DNA from: Paratrimastix pyriformis
Lineage: Eukaryota; Preaxostyla; Paratrimastigidae
Direction: 5' to 3'
Length of the DNA stretch: 64,000 nucleotides
Assembly (NCBI GenBank): GCA_027972325.1
Contig: JAPMOS010000009.1
Span: 511,001-575,000 of the forward strand
The position numbers were made by a program, and so were the translations under genes. Below the pieces are notes generated by a model. That model worked only from the letters and a program-made list of their open reading frames with translations. It was not told the DNA's origin and ran no database searches. Each line of letters begins with the position of its first letter. Position 1 is the stretch's first letter. Below are positions 31,882-44,475 of the stretch, in pieces.

Positions 31882-32804
31882 GAAAAGGAGGCCCTGCAGC
31901 CCTGTACACAGCCCACTTCGGTGGATGTTGCTGATTTGGAAGGGAAGGAACTCTGGCTTCTGAGGATACCACGGGATGTCCGTCGCGAACCTTTTATCGA
32001 ATTCTCATCTTTTAATTGCGTCCGTCCCTTCACCAAAAAAAGGTCGATCTGGCCACACTGAACGGGTCAAAAATCACTTTCCCGAAAGATCATGCAACTG
32101 CTGTTCTGTGTCCTGGGAAGAAGGTCCCTGATTTGGTGTGCTCTGCATGCCCCGAGGGCAGTATCTCCGCTCTCTGTTTCAACAAGGAAGAGAAGAACTG
32201 GGAACTTGGTCTGATGAAAACACCCACCAGGTTCCGAGAATATCGCCTCTTCCCATCGCACAGGAACCCAGATCTCCCATCATCTCGTCCTCTCGCATGT
32301 CATCCCGCCGGCCTTTGAGCCAGCTGCGGGTTCTAGTGTCCCAGAGCCAGCCATTTCCGATAAGATTCAGTGGCACGTGAACAAACCCACCGGTCACGGT
32401 CAGCAGCGCTTCCTTTTGAGAGCTTGTCTCCTCAACTCCTGCCCTGCCCCTGCCCCTGCCCTGCCCTGCCCGCTCCGCTCCGCTCCACCGCCCCGCCAGG
32501 TTCCGTTTCCCGCTTCCAGGAGCCCCGCCAAGTAGGGCGCAAGCACAAGAAGGAGAAGTCCGCGAAGAAGCAGGCCGTCGCGGAGGATGACGAGGAGGCT
32601 CCGGCCCCGGCACCCGCACCCACCCCCAAGAAGACCCCCAAGAAGGAGAAGAAGGCCGAGCCGGCCGAGGAGGCCCCTGCCCCTGCCGCCACCCCTGGGA
32701 AGAGGAAGAAGAGCCGCGTCGAACCCGAGGCCGAGGAGGCCGCCACAACCCCCGCACCAGCGGCCACGACGCCCGGCAAGAAGAAGAAGGAGAAGGCGAA
32801 GTGA
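31879..32804 (+). CDS. RNA polymerase I subunit RPA34/A34.5 (POLR1G-like)
   Basis: RPA34 pairs with RPA49 in Pol I as a TFIIF-like heterodimer. Exons 31879-31977, 32043-32208, 32231-32425 and 32500-32804 join in phase into 254 residues. The dimerisation region starts GKELWLLRIPRDVDLATL, corresponding to the yeast VWLIKFPSNVDISKL segment, and continues through ISHHLVLSHVIPPAFEPA and DKIQWHVNKPTGHG. The C-terminus is the expected Lys/Glu-rich tail (GRKHKKEKSAKKQ, GKKKKEKAK). Donors are GTCCGT, GTCTGA and GTCTCC. The second intron is only 22 nt (32209-32230), yet its removal is required to keep the conserved frame. Confidence 0.75.
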
Positions 32805-33054
32805 GGCGTCGCTTCCACGCTCCCGTCTCTTTCTCTCGCGTCTCCATTTCTTTCCGCCTCTCCCTTCCTCTTTTCCCCCCCTCGTTGCGTGGCTTTTCCC
32901 CCAATTGGATTCTCTCGGATCGTTGTTTCGAACATCCCCCGGATATTTATTGGCGACCTTGGGCTTTGTTGGGGCGGGCTTTCTGTGGGTGGAGGACAGA
33001 GCGTCTCAGTCGTGCCAGCTCTGACGCTACCTGTCAAACGGGGCTTAGTCGACT

Positions 33055-34020
33055 ATGTTTGCTCGCTCCTTCCAACTTCTCCGGAACAACCCAGAGCGGG
33101 ATTATCATCTTTTGCCCCGGATATCCGCCCAAATCACCGACTTTTTTCTGCCTGGTGTTCCCCCTGCGCTTTTGGGCATCATCGACGCCGATAGATGGAG
33201 GGAGACTATGCACAACCTCTATGTTGTTCTTCCGCGGCAGGTCTGTGGTCCTGATGAACAAACAGTGATTATTGATGGTGCCTTCCCACTCTAGTTTAAC
33301 CTGGCGTCCTGCCTCTTCATAAGGGTCCCATTCTGCTGCATCCAAAATTCAGAGAGCCACTTTTGTCAACAGTATCTCGCGACACCCTGTGTGCCCAATA
33401 GACGCCAGATTAGTCGATATCTTCACCGCGAGCAAGTGACTTACTACCGCCTTCGTGGGGTTCGCATCACCTTCTTTGGTGTCCGCGACCCCGTGGTGGT
33501 CGATTGGTCGCGCGCCCGTCTGCGCACTGTCACGATTCTCACTGAGCTGCATGCCAAGCAGCACAAAATGCCGACCCAACCCGGGGTCCCTCTCTCCCAG
33601 GCCGACCTCCACGACCTCTTCCGACGCTATTCCCAGCGGCGGCCCCCGCGTCCGCTGGCCTCGACTTACGTCCCGTTCAATGACCCCTTGGGCCTTCCCA
33701 CCAATCTGTCGGCACCCTCCCCGACGACTGGCGACCCGTCCTTCCCGTCCACCCCCCTGCCGGCCTTCGCGGCTCCAACCCTGTCCCTCGACACACCCGC
33801 CAGCCCCGCGGCCGCCCCTCCGGTCGCCCCTCCGGTCTCCACCGCCCTGCCGGCCCGGGAGCGGTTCGTCCTGGGCGGGGCGGATGCGGACGACGACGAG
33901 GAGATGCGCGAGTTGACGCCGGACGGGGGGCGGGGCGGCCGGCGGGGCCTGCTGGACCGGCTGGGGCTGGGCTGGCCGCGCCCCCGGAGGGAGCCCCACG
34001 TGGTCATCGAGCTGGGCTGA
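33055..34020 (+). CDS. GOLGA7/Erf4-family palmitoyltransferase subunit
   Basis: GOLGA7/Erf4 partners DHHC9/Erf2 in S-palmitoylation of Ras-type proteins at the ER/Golgi. Exons 33055-33240 and 33295-34020 join in phase (GTCTGT donor, CTAG acceptor) into 303 residues. The order of weak matches fits the family: ERDY near residue 15, FFLPGVPPALLGIIDADRW.ETMHNLY, a hydrophobic/Cys stretch (FNLASCLFIRVPFCC), then RRQISRYLHREQVTYYRLRGVRITFFGVRDP. The last 170 or so residues are an added Pro/Ser-rich disordered tail ending in RRGLLDRLGLGW. The domain is about 130 residues in animals, so this is a long version. Assignment rests on motif order, not on strong identity. Confidence 0.6.
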
Positions 34021-35178
34021 GCGGACCCCCGCCGCTCCTGCTGCTCTCCTTCCCCTCATCGGATCATCACACGCAGCATCACCAGTCCGCGGACGAAAGG
34101 TCTTCGCCGGCTCGGCGGCTGCTGGCAACCTGCGAATGATGCCCGGACGGTGGCTCTGGGAAAGGGCCTCATGCCGCCTTCCAGCCTCCGGCATCGCGCC
34201 GCCCCTGTTCCCCAGTGGGGCCGCCACCCACCGTGCGCCGAACGAACGGCGCCACCCTGTCTGCTGCCGCCCGTCCCCGAAGACGGCCCTCTGCCGCTGT
34301 GGGCGGAAGACGGCAACCGCCGATTGGGAATGGATGCCTTTGTGTCTGTCAAATCGAACGGCTACCCCCCATTGCTGCTTGTCCTGAGGGGGTGGGAGCG
34401 GGGTGGGAACGGGGTGGTCGTCATGTTGCACAGAGACGGAGACCGGGCCGAGGGCCAGACAGACATCGAAGCCCCGCCGCCCCAAAAACCAGGAAGACGA
34501 AGAAGAGAGGGAGGGAGGGAGGGAGGGAGGAGGGAGGGGAGGGAGGAGGGAGGGGAGGGAGGGAGGGAGGGGAGGGAGGGAAGTGCCCAAGAAAGATGAG
34601 GTTTTGAAATGAGAGCGGGAGAAGGATGGGGGGGGGGGGGGGGGGAAGGAGCCGCGCCAAGCATCAGCTGGGGAGGGGCGCCTGATGCCACGCAGGCAGG
34701 CATTCGATCGGCAGCACAACGCGACACACACACATCGCGATACACACAGACAGACGCAGACAGGCACAGCCGCACAGGGAGACACACGGGGGGAGGCGGA
34801 GCGAGCAGGAAGGCCGCCAAGAAGCAAAATCGATCCATCAATCCATCAATTCCGCGTTAAATAAATATGGAGGAGGAGGAGGGGGAGGAGGGCGGGGGGG
34901 GATTCAGCTCGCATCCGCGCCAGAGGGGAGACGGGAGGGCCGGAGGAGGGGAGGCCCGAGAGGTGAAGAAGGGGGGCGGGCCCCAGCGCGTGGAGTCGGG
35001 GGAGCGCGGAGGGGTCGATGGATGGGAGTATGAATGGATGGGTGAATGGGAGGGGTGGGGTGGGGTGTTTGGGCAGGCGGATGGGCGATGACGAGGGGGT
35101 GTGCATGGCCTGGAGAACGGCCCCCCATCATCGTCAGGACCCAGCGAGGGTGGATGGTGCATGGCCTGGGGGTCACGG

Positions 35179-35248
<70 letters not shown>
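34021..35248. other. Intergenic region with satellites between GOLGA7-like and GCN2 (convergent)
   Basis: Holds (GGGA)n at about 34508-34585, a G run at about 34630-34646, and (ATC)n at 35182-35250 that abuts the GCN2 stop codon. No gene is supported. Confidence 0.6.

Positions 35249-35250
<2 letters not shown>
35182..35250. repeat. (ATC)n microsatellite abutting the GCN2 stop
   Basis: About 23 ATC units, immediately 3' of the GCN2 coding end on the minus strand, where the stop TGA merges into the (GAT)n tract. Confidence 0.9.
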
Positions 35251-35251
<1 letters not shown>

Positions 35252-37937
35252 GGCCAGCTTCCTGCGGGCCTCGGTCTCCTCGCGCCTGGTGGACTTCCCC
35301 CTGAAGAAGGCCACCACGGCCTGCCGGCGGGCGAACTCCCAGCCGCCGTCGCTGGTGCGCTGGTCGGTCCGCCGGACGACATACCGGAAGAAGGCCGGCA
35401 GCGACCGGGCCCCGGCCATCAGGGGCGACACCCCGAAGATGCCTCCCCCGGGCCCTGTGAGCTGCCCGCAGGCGGCCGCCAGGGGCTCCAGGGCCGTGGG
35501 CGGGGCCGACTCGACGGCCACCCCGGCGGCTGCCCCCGGGGTGCGGAGCGGGTGGACGGTGCACAGGTAGGGGATGCCCCGCTTCTGGGCGAAGGTGGCC
35601 TGCTCGTGGGTGGTGGGCTCCTCCGAGTAGAGGAACTCCGCTTGCAGGCCTGCCCAGCACACGGGGGGCGGGGGCGGAACCAGGCGCCACCAGCCGCAGA
35701 GCAATCGCCAGGACAGCACACGGGTGGTGATGAAGGGGGGGGGGCTGACAGGAAGGCATGGCAGCAGGCAGGGCCACCACTCCACCCAATCTGCACTTCC
35801 TCCGCCCAAGGGGCATTTGCAGGGGGCGAGCGGACCTGCCTCCCAGAGCTCCCTGGCCAGGCAGATCCGCTCGACGAGGCCCCCGTGGCCCTGGGACGCC
35901 ACCAAGACGTCGGCCTCGCCCCGCAGCCCCGGGCCTCCGGCCCCGCCCCCGAAGAGCAGCGCGGGCATCCCCGGCACGGCAAGCAGCGGGCTGGCCACCA
36001 GGGCGGGCGAGGCCCCGGGGCCCGAGGAGAAGGACCCGGACGAGGGGCCCGAGGACAGCGAGCTCGCCGATGCCCCGGCCGCAAGGCCGCCCCCGCTGCC
36101 GCCCGAGCCCCCGGCCACCCCGCCGACGAGGCCCCCGACGCCGCTGGTCTGGTCCCACGAGCGGCGCAGGAGCATGGTCAGGGCGCTCATGGAGAGGGTC
36201 ATACCCACGATCCCGAAGGCCCCGCCCTGTGATGGGGAAGAGAAGGGAAGAGACAGCCGCCATCATGATCAGCAATAACCCAATCAACGATCAACATCGA
36301 CATCAACATCAACATCAACACAATGACAAACAGCATCATCATCGTCAACATCAGCAGCATCAGCAACATCAATCACACCGCGCCGTCACCCAATCACCAC
36401 TATGCACCACACGAGGGATGGTGGGAGGAGAGGCGCGTCACACTCGTGACGGGGTCGCACGCAGCAAAGAGGGGCATTGAAGGGGGCGGCGGACCAGGAC
36501 CCGGTCGATCATGTGATCGAAGGATCCGCCCATGCCCAGCAGCATCCCACAGGCGGAGCTCCGCTCGGCCGCCCCGGCGGGCGTCCCGGCCAGGAGCCAC
36601 TGGCTGCCATCGAGGGCCTGCTGGGCCGCCTGGGCCGCGGCCTGGGCTGCGGGGCTCATCCGGGGTGGCTGCTTGCCGGCCGGCCGGCGGCCCGCGGGGG
36701 CGCCGCTGGGGCCCGAGGCGCCTGCACAGCCACGCGGAGGATGGGGGGAGGGAAGGGGACAGACAATTCAGATGAACTGCTCCGGAGGCACAGAGAGAGC
36801 GCACACAGGGAGGGGCATGGTGATGTGGGGGGCAGCGGACCCGGGGCGGCGGGGCCCTTGCCGGTGGGTTCGATGCGCCCGTGGACGGTGAAGTAGATCC
36901 CGTGGTATGCCGGGTCGGGGGGCGGCAGGGACGGGTCCAGGCGCACGTCCAGGGTGGTGGCCGTCAGGGCGGCCGAGAGCAGGTAGCACAGCTGGTCGAG
37001 ACGCTGCATGGACGCGTGGACGGAAGGAAGGCAGCAGACGGAAGGCAGCAGACGGGGAGCCAGACAGACGGACGGACAGCAGAGCCCCATGCGAAGGACG
37101 GGATGAGACGTTGAGGGGCGAAGGGTTTGTCGGGGCAGCAGAAGAGAAGAGGACGGCGCGCATTGACATCAAGCGACAACAGCAGCAAAAATCCCGGTCA
37201 TCATCCCGGTCATCATCCCGGTCATCATCCCATCCCGGTCATCATCCCATCCCGGTCATCATCCCATCCCGGTCATCATCCCATCCCGGTCATCATCCCA
37301 TCCCGGTCATCATCCCATCCCGGTCATCATCCCATCCCGGTCATCATCCCGGTCATCATCCCGGTCATCATCCCGGTCATCATCATGCGTTCCATCCCTC
37401 GCCCCATCAGCAAGCGCACGTGCGTGGAGGAGCAAGATGGGACGTGGGGGGTGCGGGGGTGCGGGGATTTGCGGGAGGTGTGGCCGGCGAACGGACGGGG
37501 ACGGCTGCCCTGAGGTCTGCCTGCAGGTCGGCCCACCGGATGCCGAACATGGGGCCCCCCACGGGCGGCGGGTCGTCGTCCTCACCCCCGCGCTGCTCCG
37601 CCCCCGGTCCCGCCCCCGCCCCCCCGGATCCGGGCGGCCCCTCGGGCGGCTCGACCCCCAGGCCAAGCAGATCCCCCTCCAGCCCGGGATGGCCCACCGA
37701 GGCGCCCCCGCCTCCCAACAGCGGGCTCTCGCTCGTGGCCGGGGTGGGGCCCCCGCAGCACTCGCACAGGGGCAGCCCGCAGGCCGGGCAGCAGCGCGGG
37801 GCGGCCGGGTTGACCTCGGAGGCGAGCCGGTCCATGGCCTGGGGCAGCAGGATGCGCAGGTGGACCAGGGCCGTGATCAGCGGCAGCTCGGGCAGGTCGA
37901 CAAGCGTCGCCACCAGCTGGTCAGCCTGGGCCACTCT

Positions 37938-37973
<36 letters not shown>

Positions 37974-38203
37974 CGGGGAGCGAAGTGGGATGTGGGTCAG
38001 TAGTGTGCATGGGATGGGTGCTGCGTGATGGGGGTGATGGAGGTCAGGCGACCTGAGGAAGTGGGCCCGGGCGGGGTGGGCGAGCGAGGCGAAGGGCTCC
38101 ACCACAGGCCGTGAAGAGGGCGAGGTGGTTCAGCCGCACCACGAAGCGGGGGGGCCCAGGCCCAGGCAACAGTGCAACGGGCGGACCAGGGGACAGATCC
38201 GGT

Positions 38204-38237
<34 letters not shown>

Positions 38238-40888
38238 GGCACGGGCACGGGCACGGGCACAGGCAGCGCGCGGGGGCATATGGGGGCCATAGCGACCTCG
38301 GCGACGGGCACCTCGGGGATGGCCCCGTTGGCCCGGTACATGATATCCGCACTGCACACAAGCAGCGGCACGGGCGCGCCGTCCCGCCCCGGCCCCAGCC
38401 CCGCCACGCCCTCGGGCCCCTGCCCTGGCTGGCCGGCCAGCGCCTCGGCCGCCTCGAAGAGGCCCCGCCGCTGGGGGTGCGGAAGGCCGGCAGGGCGCCA
38501 GGTCGGGCGAGGAGGGCAGGGCCCCGCTGAGGGAGCGCATGTGGGGCCCGTGGGGAAACAGGCCCGGGCTGCCCGTGGGGGGTGGCGGCACCTCGGGAAC
38601 ACCTGCGGGGGATGGCGAGAATGAGTGGGTGTGCCAATGGGGCGCTCCTCCGTGCCGGGTGGCGGTCCTTCGCAAGGGTGTCGGGTGCTGTTGCAGCTGG
38701 GGTGGCGTTCAGTGGGTGCTGGGCCGATGCCCGATGCCCCGGCAGATGTGGCGAACCACTTCATGGATGGTGATGCGAGGGATGTGCGGACCGGATGCCC
38801 GGTCGATGTGCCCGATGTGGAACCGCCCCATGGGATGCCGAGGGATGGGAGGGGGTGCTGGGGATGGTGCTGGGGATGCGGACCGGATGCCCGGTAGATG
38901 TGCCCGATGTGGAACCGCTTCAGGTGGTGGTCGAACTGGGCCAGCAGGCTCCCCGTGGCCCCGGTGGCGCCCGGGGGCGGTCCCTGCGGGAGGGCCGGGG
39001 GCCCCAGGCCGCTGGGGGGCAGGGCCGCCGGGCCCCCGAAGAGCAGCATCAGCTCAAGCAGCGCCGCGTTGGGGGCCCCCGGGTCGGCGGCCTCCTCCTG
39101 GGTCTCCTCACTGGCCGCCTCGGAGCAGAGCAGACCCCCGGCGGCCGCGGCGGGCGAGCTCTCGGGAAGGAAGAAGACCTGGCCCTCGCGGGTCAGCAGA
39201 GGGCAGTGCTGCCCCAGCAGGTGGGCCGCCGCCTGGACTTGGTAGTGCCGCTCGAAGTGGGTGGGCCGGTACTGCCCCGGCTGGCTGCTCCGGCCCCGGT
39301 GCCGGCGGCGGTGGTGGCGCACGTGACACAGGCCCGCGCTGGTGGTGGCGGAGGGCTGGGGACCGGCCCCGCTCGGGGTGGACGGGGAGGCGATGGCCGC
39401 GGTGACGCTGGGATAGGCGGAGGACGACCGGCGGATGGCAAGCGGGGTGGTGGGCGGCTGGCCGTAGGCGCCCACGTGGGCCAGGGGCACCCGGAACCCG
39501 GCGGTGGGCGGCGCCGGGCTGGCGGCGGGGGCGGCGGTGGGCCGGGGGGGCGTGGCGAAGAGGGCCCCGGGGCCGAGGGAGGAGAGGCCCGTCGAGGAGG
39601 ACGTGGCCACGGAGGATGAGGCCGACTGGAACCTGGCCAGCGGCACGGGGGCACCGCTGGGCCGGGGGGCCGGGGGCGGCGGGGGCGAGGCCGAGGGCGA
39701 GGCGGGCGGCTGGCTGTCGGCGGCCTGCGATGCGGACATGCAGCGGGAGAGCCACTGCAGGGCGGGCGAGAGGGCGCACAGGGCGGGGGTCTCCAGGGCG
39801 GGCGGGTCGGCCTCGACGAAGGCCTGGGTCTTCAGGGCGCCCCGCAGGATGTCGCAGCACTGGGCCCGCAGGTAGATCTCGGGCAGGGCGTACTGCTGGT
39901 GGGCCCGATGCCGGAGCAGCCTCAGGGTGGCCTGCTGGCGGGCGCTCAGTGGGGGCGGCTCCCGCCCGCGTGGGCTGGGTGGTGGCGGCGGCGGCGGCGG
40001 CGCCCCCGACCCATCCGTCGGGGCCGGAACGGCGGTGGCAGGGGCGGGCGGGGGCTGGGGCGACGGGGCGGCGGCGGCAGCGGCGGCCGGGTCGGGGCGG
40101 TCCCACAGCATCCGGGCGAAGACGGCTGGCCGCTCGGCCGTGGCCATGCCCCACAGCTGGCCGGCCAGGGTCCGGGTCAGCAGCGCGTCGAGCAGCGGCC
40201 GGGTGCATTCGGGGGCCCGGGGCGCCTGCCGCAGCAGCTTGACAATCTCGTTCAGCTGCGGGGAGCCGAGGGAGCCGAGGGGAGAGCCCGGGTGGGTGAG
40301 GGAAAGCGGGGTCGACGGCAGAATCTCACAAATACCCGCGCAGGCAGGCGCAAGACACATCCACACAGCCCCACAGCCCCACAGCCCCAGTCACATTCGC
40401 AGACGCACGGGCACACGGACACAGAGACACAGGGACACAGCAGATCCCCAGCCAGGCACTTGAAACATGCAGATTCAATCGCAGGCACACACAAATGCGT
40501 GGGGGGAGGATGTCGGGACCTGGGCCGGGGGCGGGTACACGGGGGGCAGCAGGTCGAGGGCGAGCAGCTCGTGGGCCGAGGGCCGCCGGGCGGGGTCGTG
40601 GCTGCAGAGCATCTTCACCAGCCGGCTCTGGACGGGGAAGCGCTCCTCGAAGCCGGCCGGCAGCCGGTTGCGGTGGCGCAGGTCCCCGATGGCGATCGAG
40701 CGGTGGATCTCGGAGCGCATCGGGTGCCAAAGCTCCAGCAGGATGATGCCCAGCGAGAACATGTCGCACTTGCTGTCGTACGTCTCGCCCATGCATTGTC
40801 TGGGAAGGGATGGCGGGGGGGTGAGGGGGTGAGGGTGATGGGACGATGACGATTTGATGACGATTTGATGACGATTTGATGACGTTTG

Positions 40889-40944
<56 letters not shown>

Positions 40945-42509
40945 TGATGGTGCTGATGGTGATGATGATGGTGGTGGTGGTGATGGTGATGGTGGTGGTC
41001 CCCCATCTGGGCGGGTATGTGCGGGTGTGGGCAAGCAAAGGGCACTGGGCGGGTGGGCGGGTGGGGGGGCGGACTCGGGGCTGATGTAGAGGAAGGTGCC
41101 CACCCCGCTGGTCATCTCGGGCGCGAAGTCCCCGCCGCCCTCGGCCGCCCCACCCTCGGCCCCGCCCTCAGCGCCCCCGCCGCCGCCCTGCAGCATGAAA
41201 CGCTGGGCCACGTTGGTGGCCAGGCCGAAGTCGCCGATCTTGATGGTGCCGTCCTCGGACAGGAAGATGTTGGCTGCTCAGAAACGGGGGAACGCCACCC
41301 CACGCCGGGTGGGCCAGAGGGGTGAGCTGGGGGGCGGGGGCGGGGGCGGGGGAAGGGAGGGCAAAAGAAGAGGGGGTGGGCGGGGGAGGCGGCGGACCGG
41401 GTTTGAGGTCGCGGTGGATGACGTCCCGCCCGTGGATGTACTCCAGCCCTGCCCCCAGACACAGCACAGACGGACGGACAGACAGACAGACAGACATCCA
41501 GACACCCAGCGCCACATCCCGACAGCAGGCAGCAGCGAAAACAAAGACAATGATGATGATGAGGATGATGCGGCGAATGCGTCCCCCCCACCCCCTCCCT
41601 CCCTCCTCCCTCCATCCCTCCCTCCCTCCCTCCTCCCTTCCTCCCTCCCTCCCTCCCTCCCTCCCTCCCTCCCTCCCTCCCTCCCTCCTCCCTCCCTCCC
41701 TCCCTCCCTCCCTCCCTCCCTCCCAGGATGCGCGGCCCCGCTGTGCGGCGACTCGGCCTCACCGTCATCCCAATCTCGAGTGCGTGCTTGCGGCGGTGCG
41801 GGGCGTGGGGCGCGCGGTGCGGGGCGCGCGGTGCGGGGCGCGCGGTGCGGGGCGCGGTGTGGGGCGGACCCTCTGCGATCTGGCGGAAGATGCCCCAGCG
41901 CTCGTCGGGGCTGAGCCTGTCCTCCTGCAGGGCCTGCTTCAGGGTCCGGGTGCAGTACTCCATCTGGATGAAGAGCGACTGCTGGTACTGCGGCTGGGCA
42001 GGCCCCACCGGGCCCCCGCCGCCCAGCCCGCCCCCGGGCTGGCCCCAGCCCCCGGCCCCGCCGCCGCCCCCCACGGGGATGGCCGGGGTCAGGGCCGCCG
42101 CGGCCTGGCTGGGCAGGCCGCCCGTGTTGTCGTAGAGCAGGTCGCCGCTGGCCTCGGGGTCCCCCCGTGTCGACAGGCCGCCCCCGGCCATACTGCGCTC
42201 CTCCGCCGGGACGGCCCACACGGCCCCGCCCATCAGGGGCGGCGGGGGCGGCGGGGGCAGGGGCGGCCGGGCGGCGGGCCCCAGGTTGGACAGCGACCGG
42301 ACCGGCAGGGCACGCCGGGGCGGGGCCACGGCCGGCGAGACGTGCGGCTGCAGGACGGGGCTCGAGGGCGCGCTGCCCGTCGTGTGGCGCCCCGGGAAGG
42401 CACCGTGGGGCCGGGGCGAGTGGCCCACCATCGAGGGCGGCGGCGAGTGGCCCGTCGAGGTGGGCGAGGGGGTCGGGTTCATCGCCATGCCCATCCCCAT
42501 GCCCATGTT

Positions 42510-42548
<39 letters not shown>

Positions 42549-44443
42549 CCCCGGGCCCATGCCCATGCCCATGTTCATGCCCATCCCCGGGCCCATCACG
42601 GGGACCTGCATGGGCATGGGCTGGGGCCCGGTCTGTGGAGACGGGGTGAGGTTGGCCATGGTGACCATGGCCAGGGGCATGGGCATGGGCATGGGCCCCG
42701 TGGTGGTCGCGCCGGCCGAGGCGGCGGCCCGGCCGAGGGCGGCCGTGAGGACCGACGGGCCGCCGACGCTCATGTTCAGCCCGGGGGCAGCCGCGCCTGC
42801 GCCTGCGACCGGCCGCGCGTGTGTCGAGACAGAACGGGGAGGGGACAAAACGAGGGCCGATGATGAGATCTCCGCTTCTGCTCGTGCTCGTGCTCGTGCT
42901 CGTGCTCCCCCATCCGCTCGAGTGGAGTGTGTCTGCTTGGTCAAACGCGGCGAGGCCCCGCCCGTGTCAAGAACGAGCGCACGGCGGAGGGAGCCGTCAA
43001 AGGCGGTGCCGGTGAGTGGGCGAGCCCCGTGCCTTTCAAGGCGGTTTGCGGACCGAAGCCGGCCGGTGTCCAGCCGGACCGCATGGGCGACGTGCCGAAT
43101 GGGGCCCCGCCCCCGGCTGCCCCGCCCGCCCCGCCCGCACCCGCCAGGGGCCCCACGCCCTGCTGCTGGGGGCTGATACTGGGAGCGCGGCTGTCCCAGG
43201 TTCCGCCCATGGTCCCGAAGGCGTCCGGGGCCCCCGGGGCGGCCGGGGCGGCGACGGTCTCGATCCAGGACTGGTGGTAGCGCACGATGTGGGGGTGCGA
43301 GAGCCGCGAGAGGGTGGTCACTTCGCGCAGGATGCGGAAGTTGCCTTCGTAGTCGCACGCGTCCAGCTGCACCTTCTTCACCGCGTAGTAGAACCCTGGT
43401 GGGGGGCGATGCAGGCGCGGGGTGGGCAAATCGGGGACATGAGGCGGGGGGGGATGAAGGCGGGTGGTGGATGAGGCGGGGTGGGGGCGCGCGGAGCGGA
43501 CGAGAGGTGGCATGTGGATGGCAGGTGGGAGACGAACAGGCATGGGCAGATGGGCATCAGGACAGCTATGGCCCCATGGGCAGATGGGCATAGGGGCATG
43601 TATGGGCGTAGGAACATATGGACATCTGGACATCGGGTGGCTGGGCATAATGGGCCTCGGGGGACGGACCAGCGATGAGGTGCCTGACCTTGACCACCTG
43701 GCCGAAGTTGCCCCTGCCCAGGACGGCCAGCTCCTCGAAGTCGTTGTGGTACCGCGAGACGGACTCGGTCCGCACGAAGGGCACCAGGCAGCGGGCGTAG
43801 GGCCCCAGCACCCCGAGCAGCTCCGACCCGGTGGTCAGGCTGGACCGCTCCAGCAGCCGGCCCACGGCCGCCCCGACGAGCCGCTCGTCGGTCGCCTCCA
43901 GCATCCAGCGGGTGTCGGCCCGGTTGTAGGTGGGCGGGGGCGGGGGGCAGTCGGTGATGGTGGTGGTGATGACCGTGCCCGCCGAGAGCCGGGGCGGGGC
44001 GGTGGCCGGGGCGGGGGCCGCGGGGGGCGTGAGCTCCTCCAACAGCAGCCGAAGCAGGTGCCGCGCACGGGGCGTGAACTGCACCAGCAGGAGAACCGGA
44101 GAGCGGGCGGGTGTGTGGTGAAGACGACCCGGGGGAAGGAAGGCAATTGGGATAGAGGCACAGGAAAGAGGGGAGGGGGGGGGGGGCAGGTAATGTCGTC
44201 CCTCTCCCAAGAGATCCCACATTTTCCCGCCCTCTCGTTATCACCGGGGTCCCGGAACTCGCATCCTTCGCCCATCATGAGATGATGACGCGGGAGCAGG
44301 GCGGGGGCAGGGCAACGGATGGCGATGGGGGACCTTGGGGATGGATGCGGTGGCTGCAGGGGCGGGGGCACCCGGGGCCCCAGCGGCTGGGGGGTTCTGG
44401 GCGCCCCCCCGCTGGCCCACCGCCATGGCCCCCGCTCCGGCCC

Positions 44444-44475
<32 letters not shown>

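Noticed and set aside
34001-34850. Long minus-strand frame with Ser/Pro-rich protein (33349-34827)
   Set aside because: It runs antisense to the well-supported GOLGA7-like exon and through (CCCT)n satellites; composition is that of GC-rich antisense.
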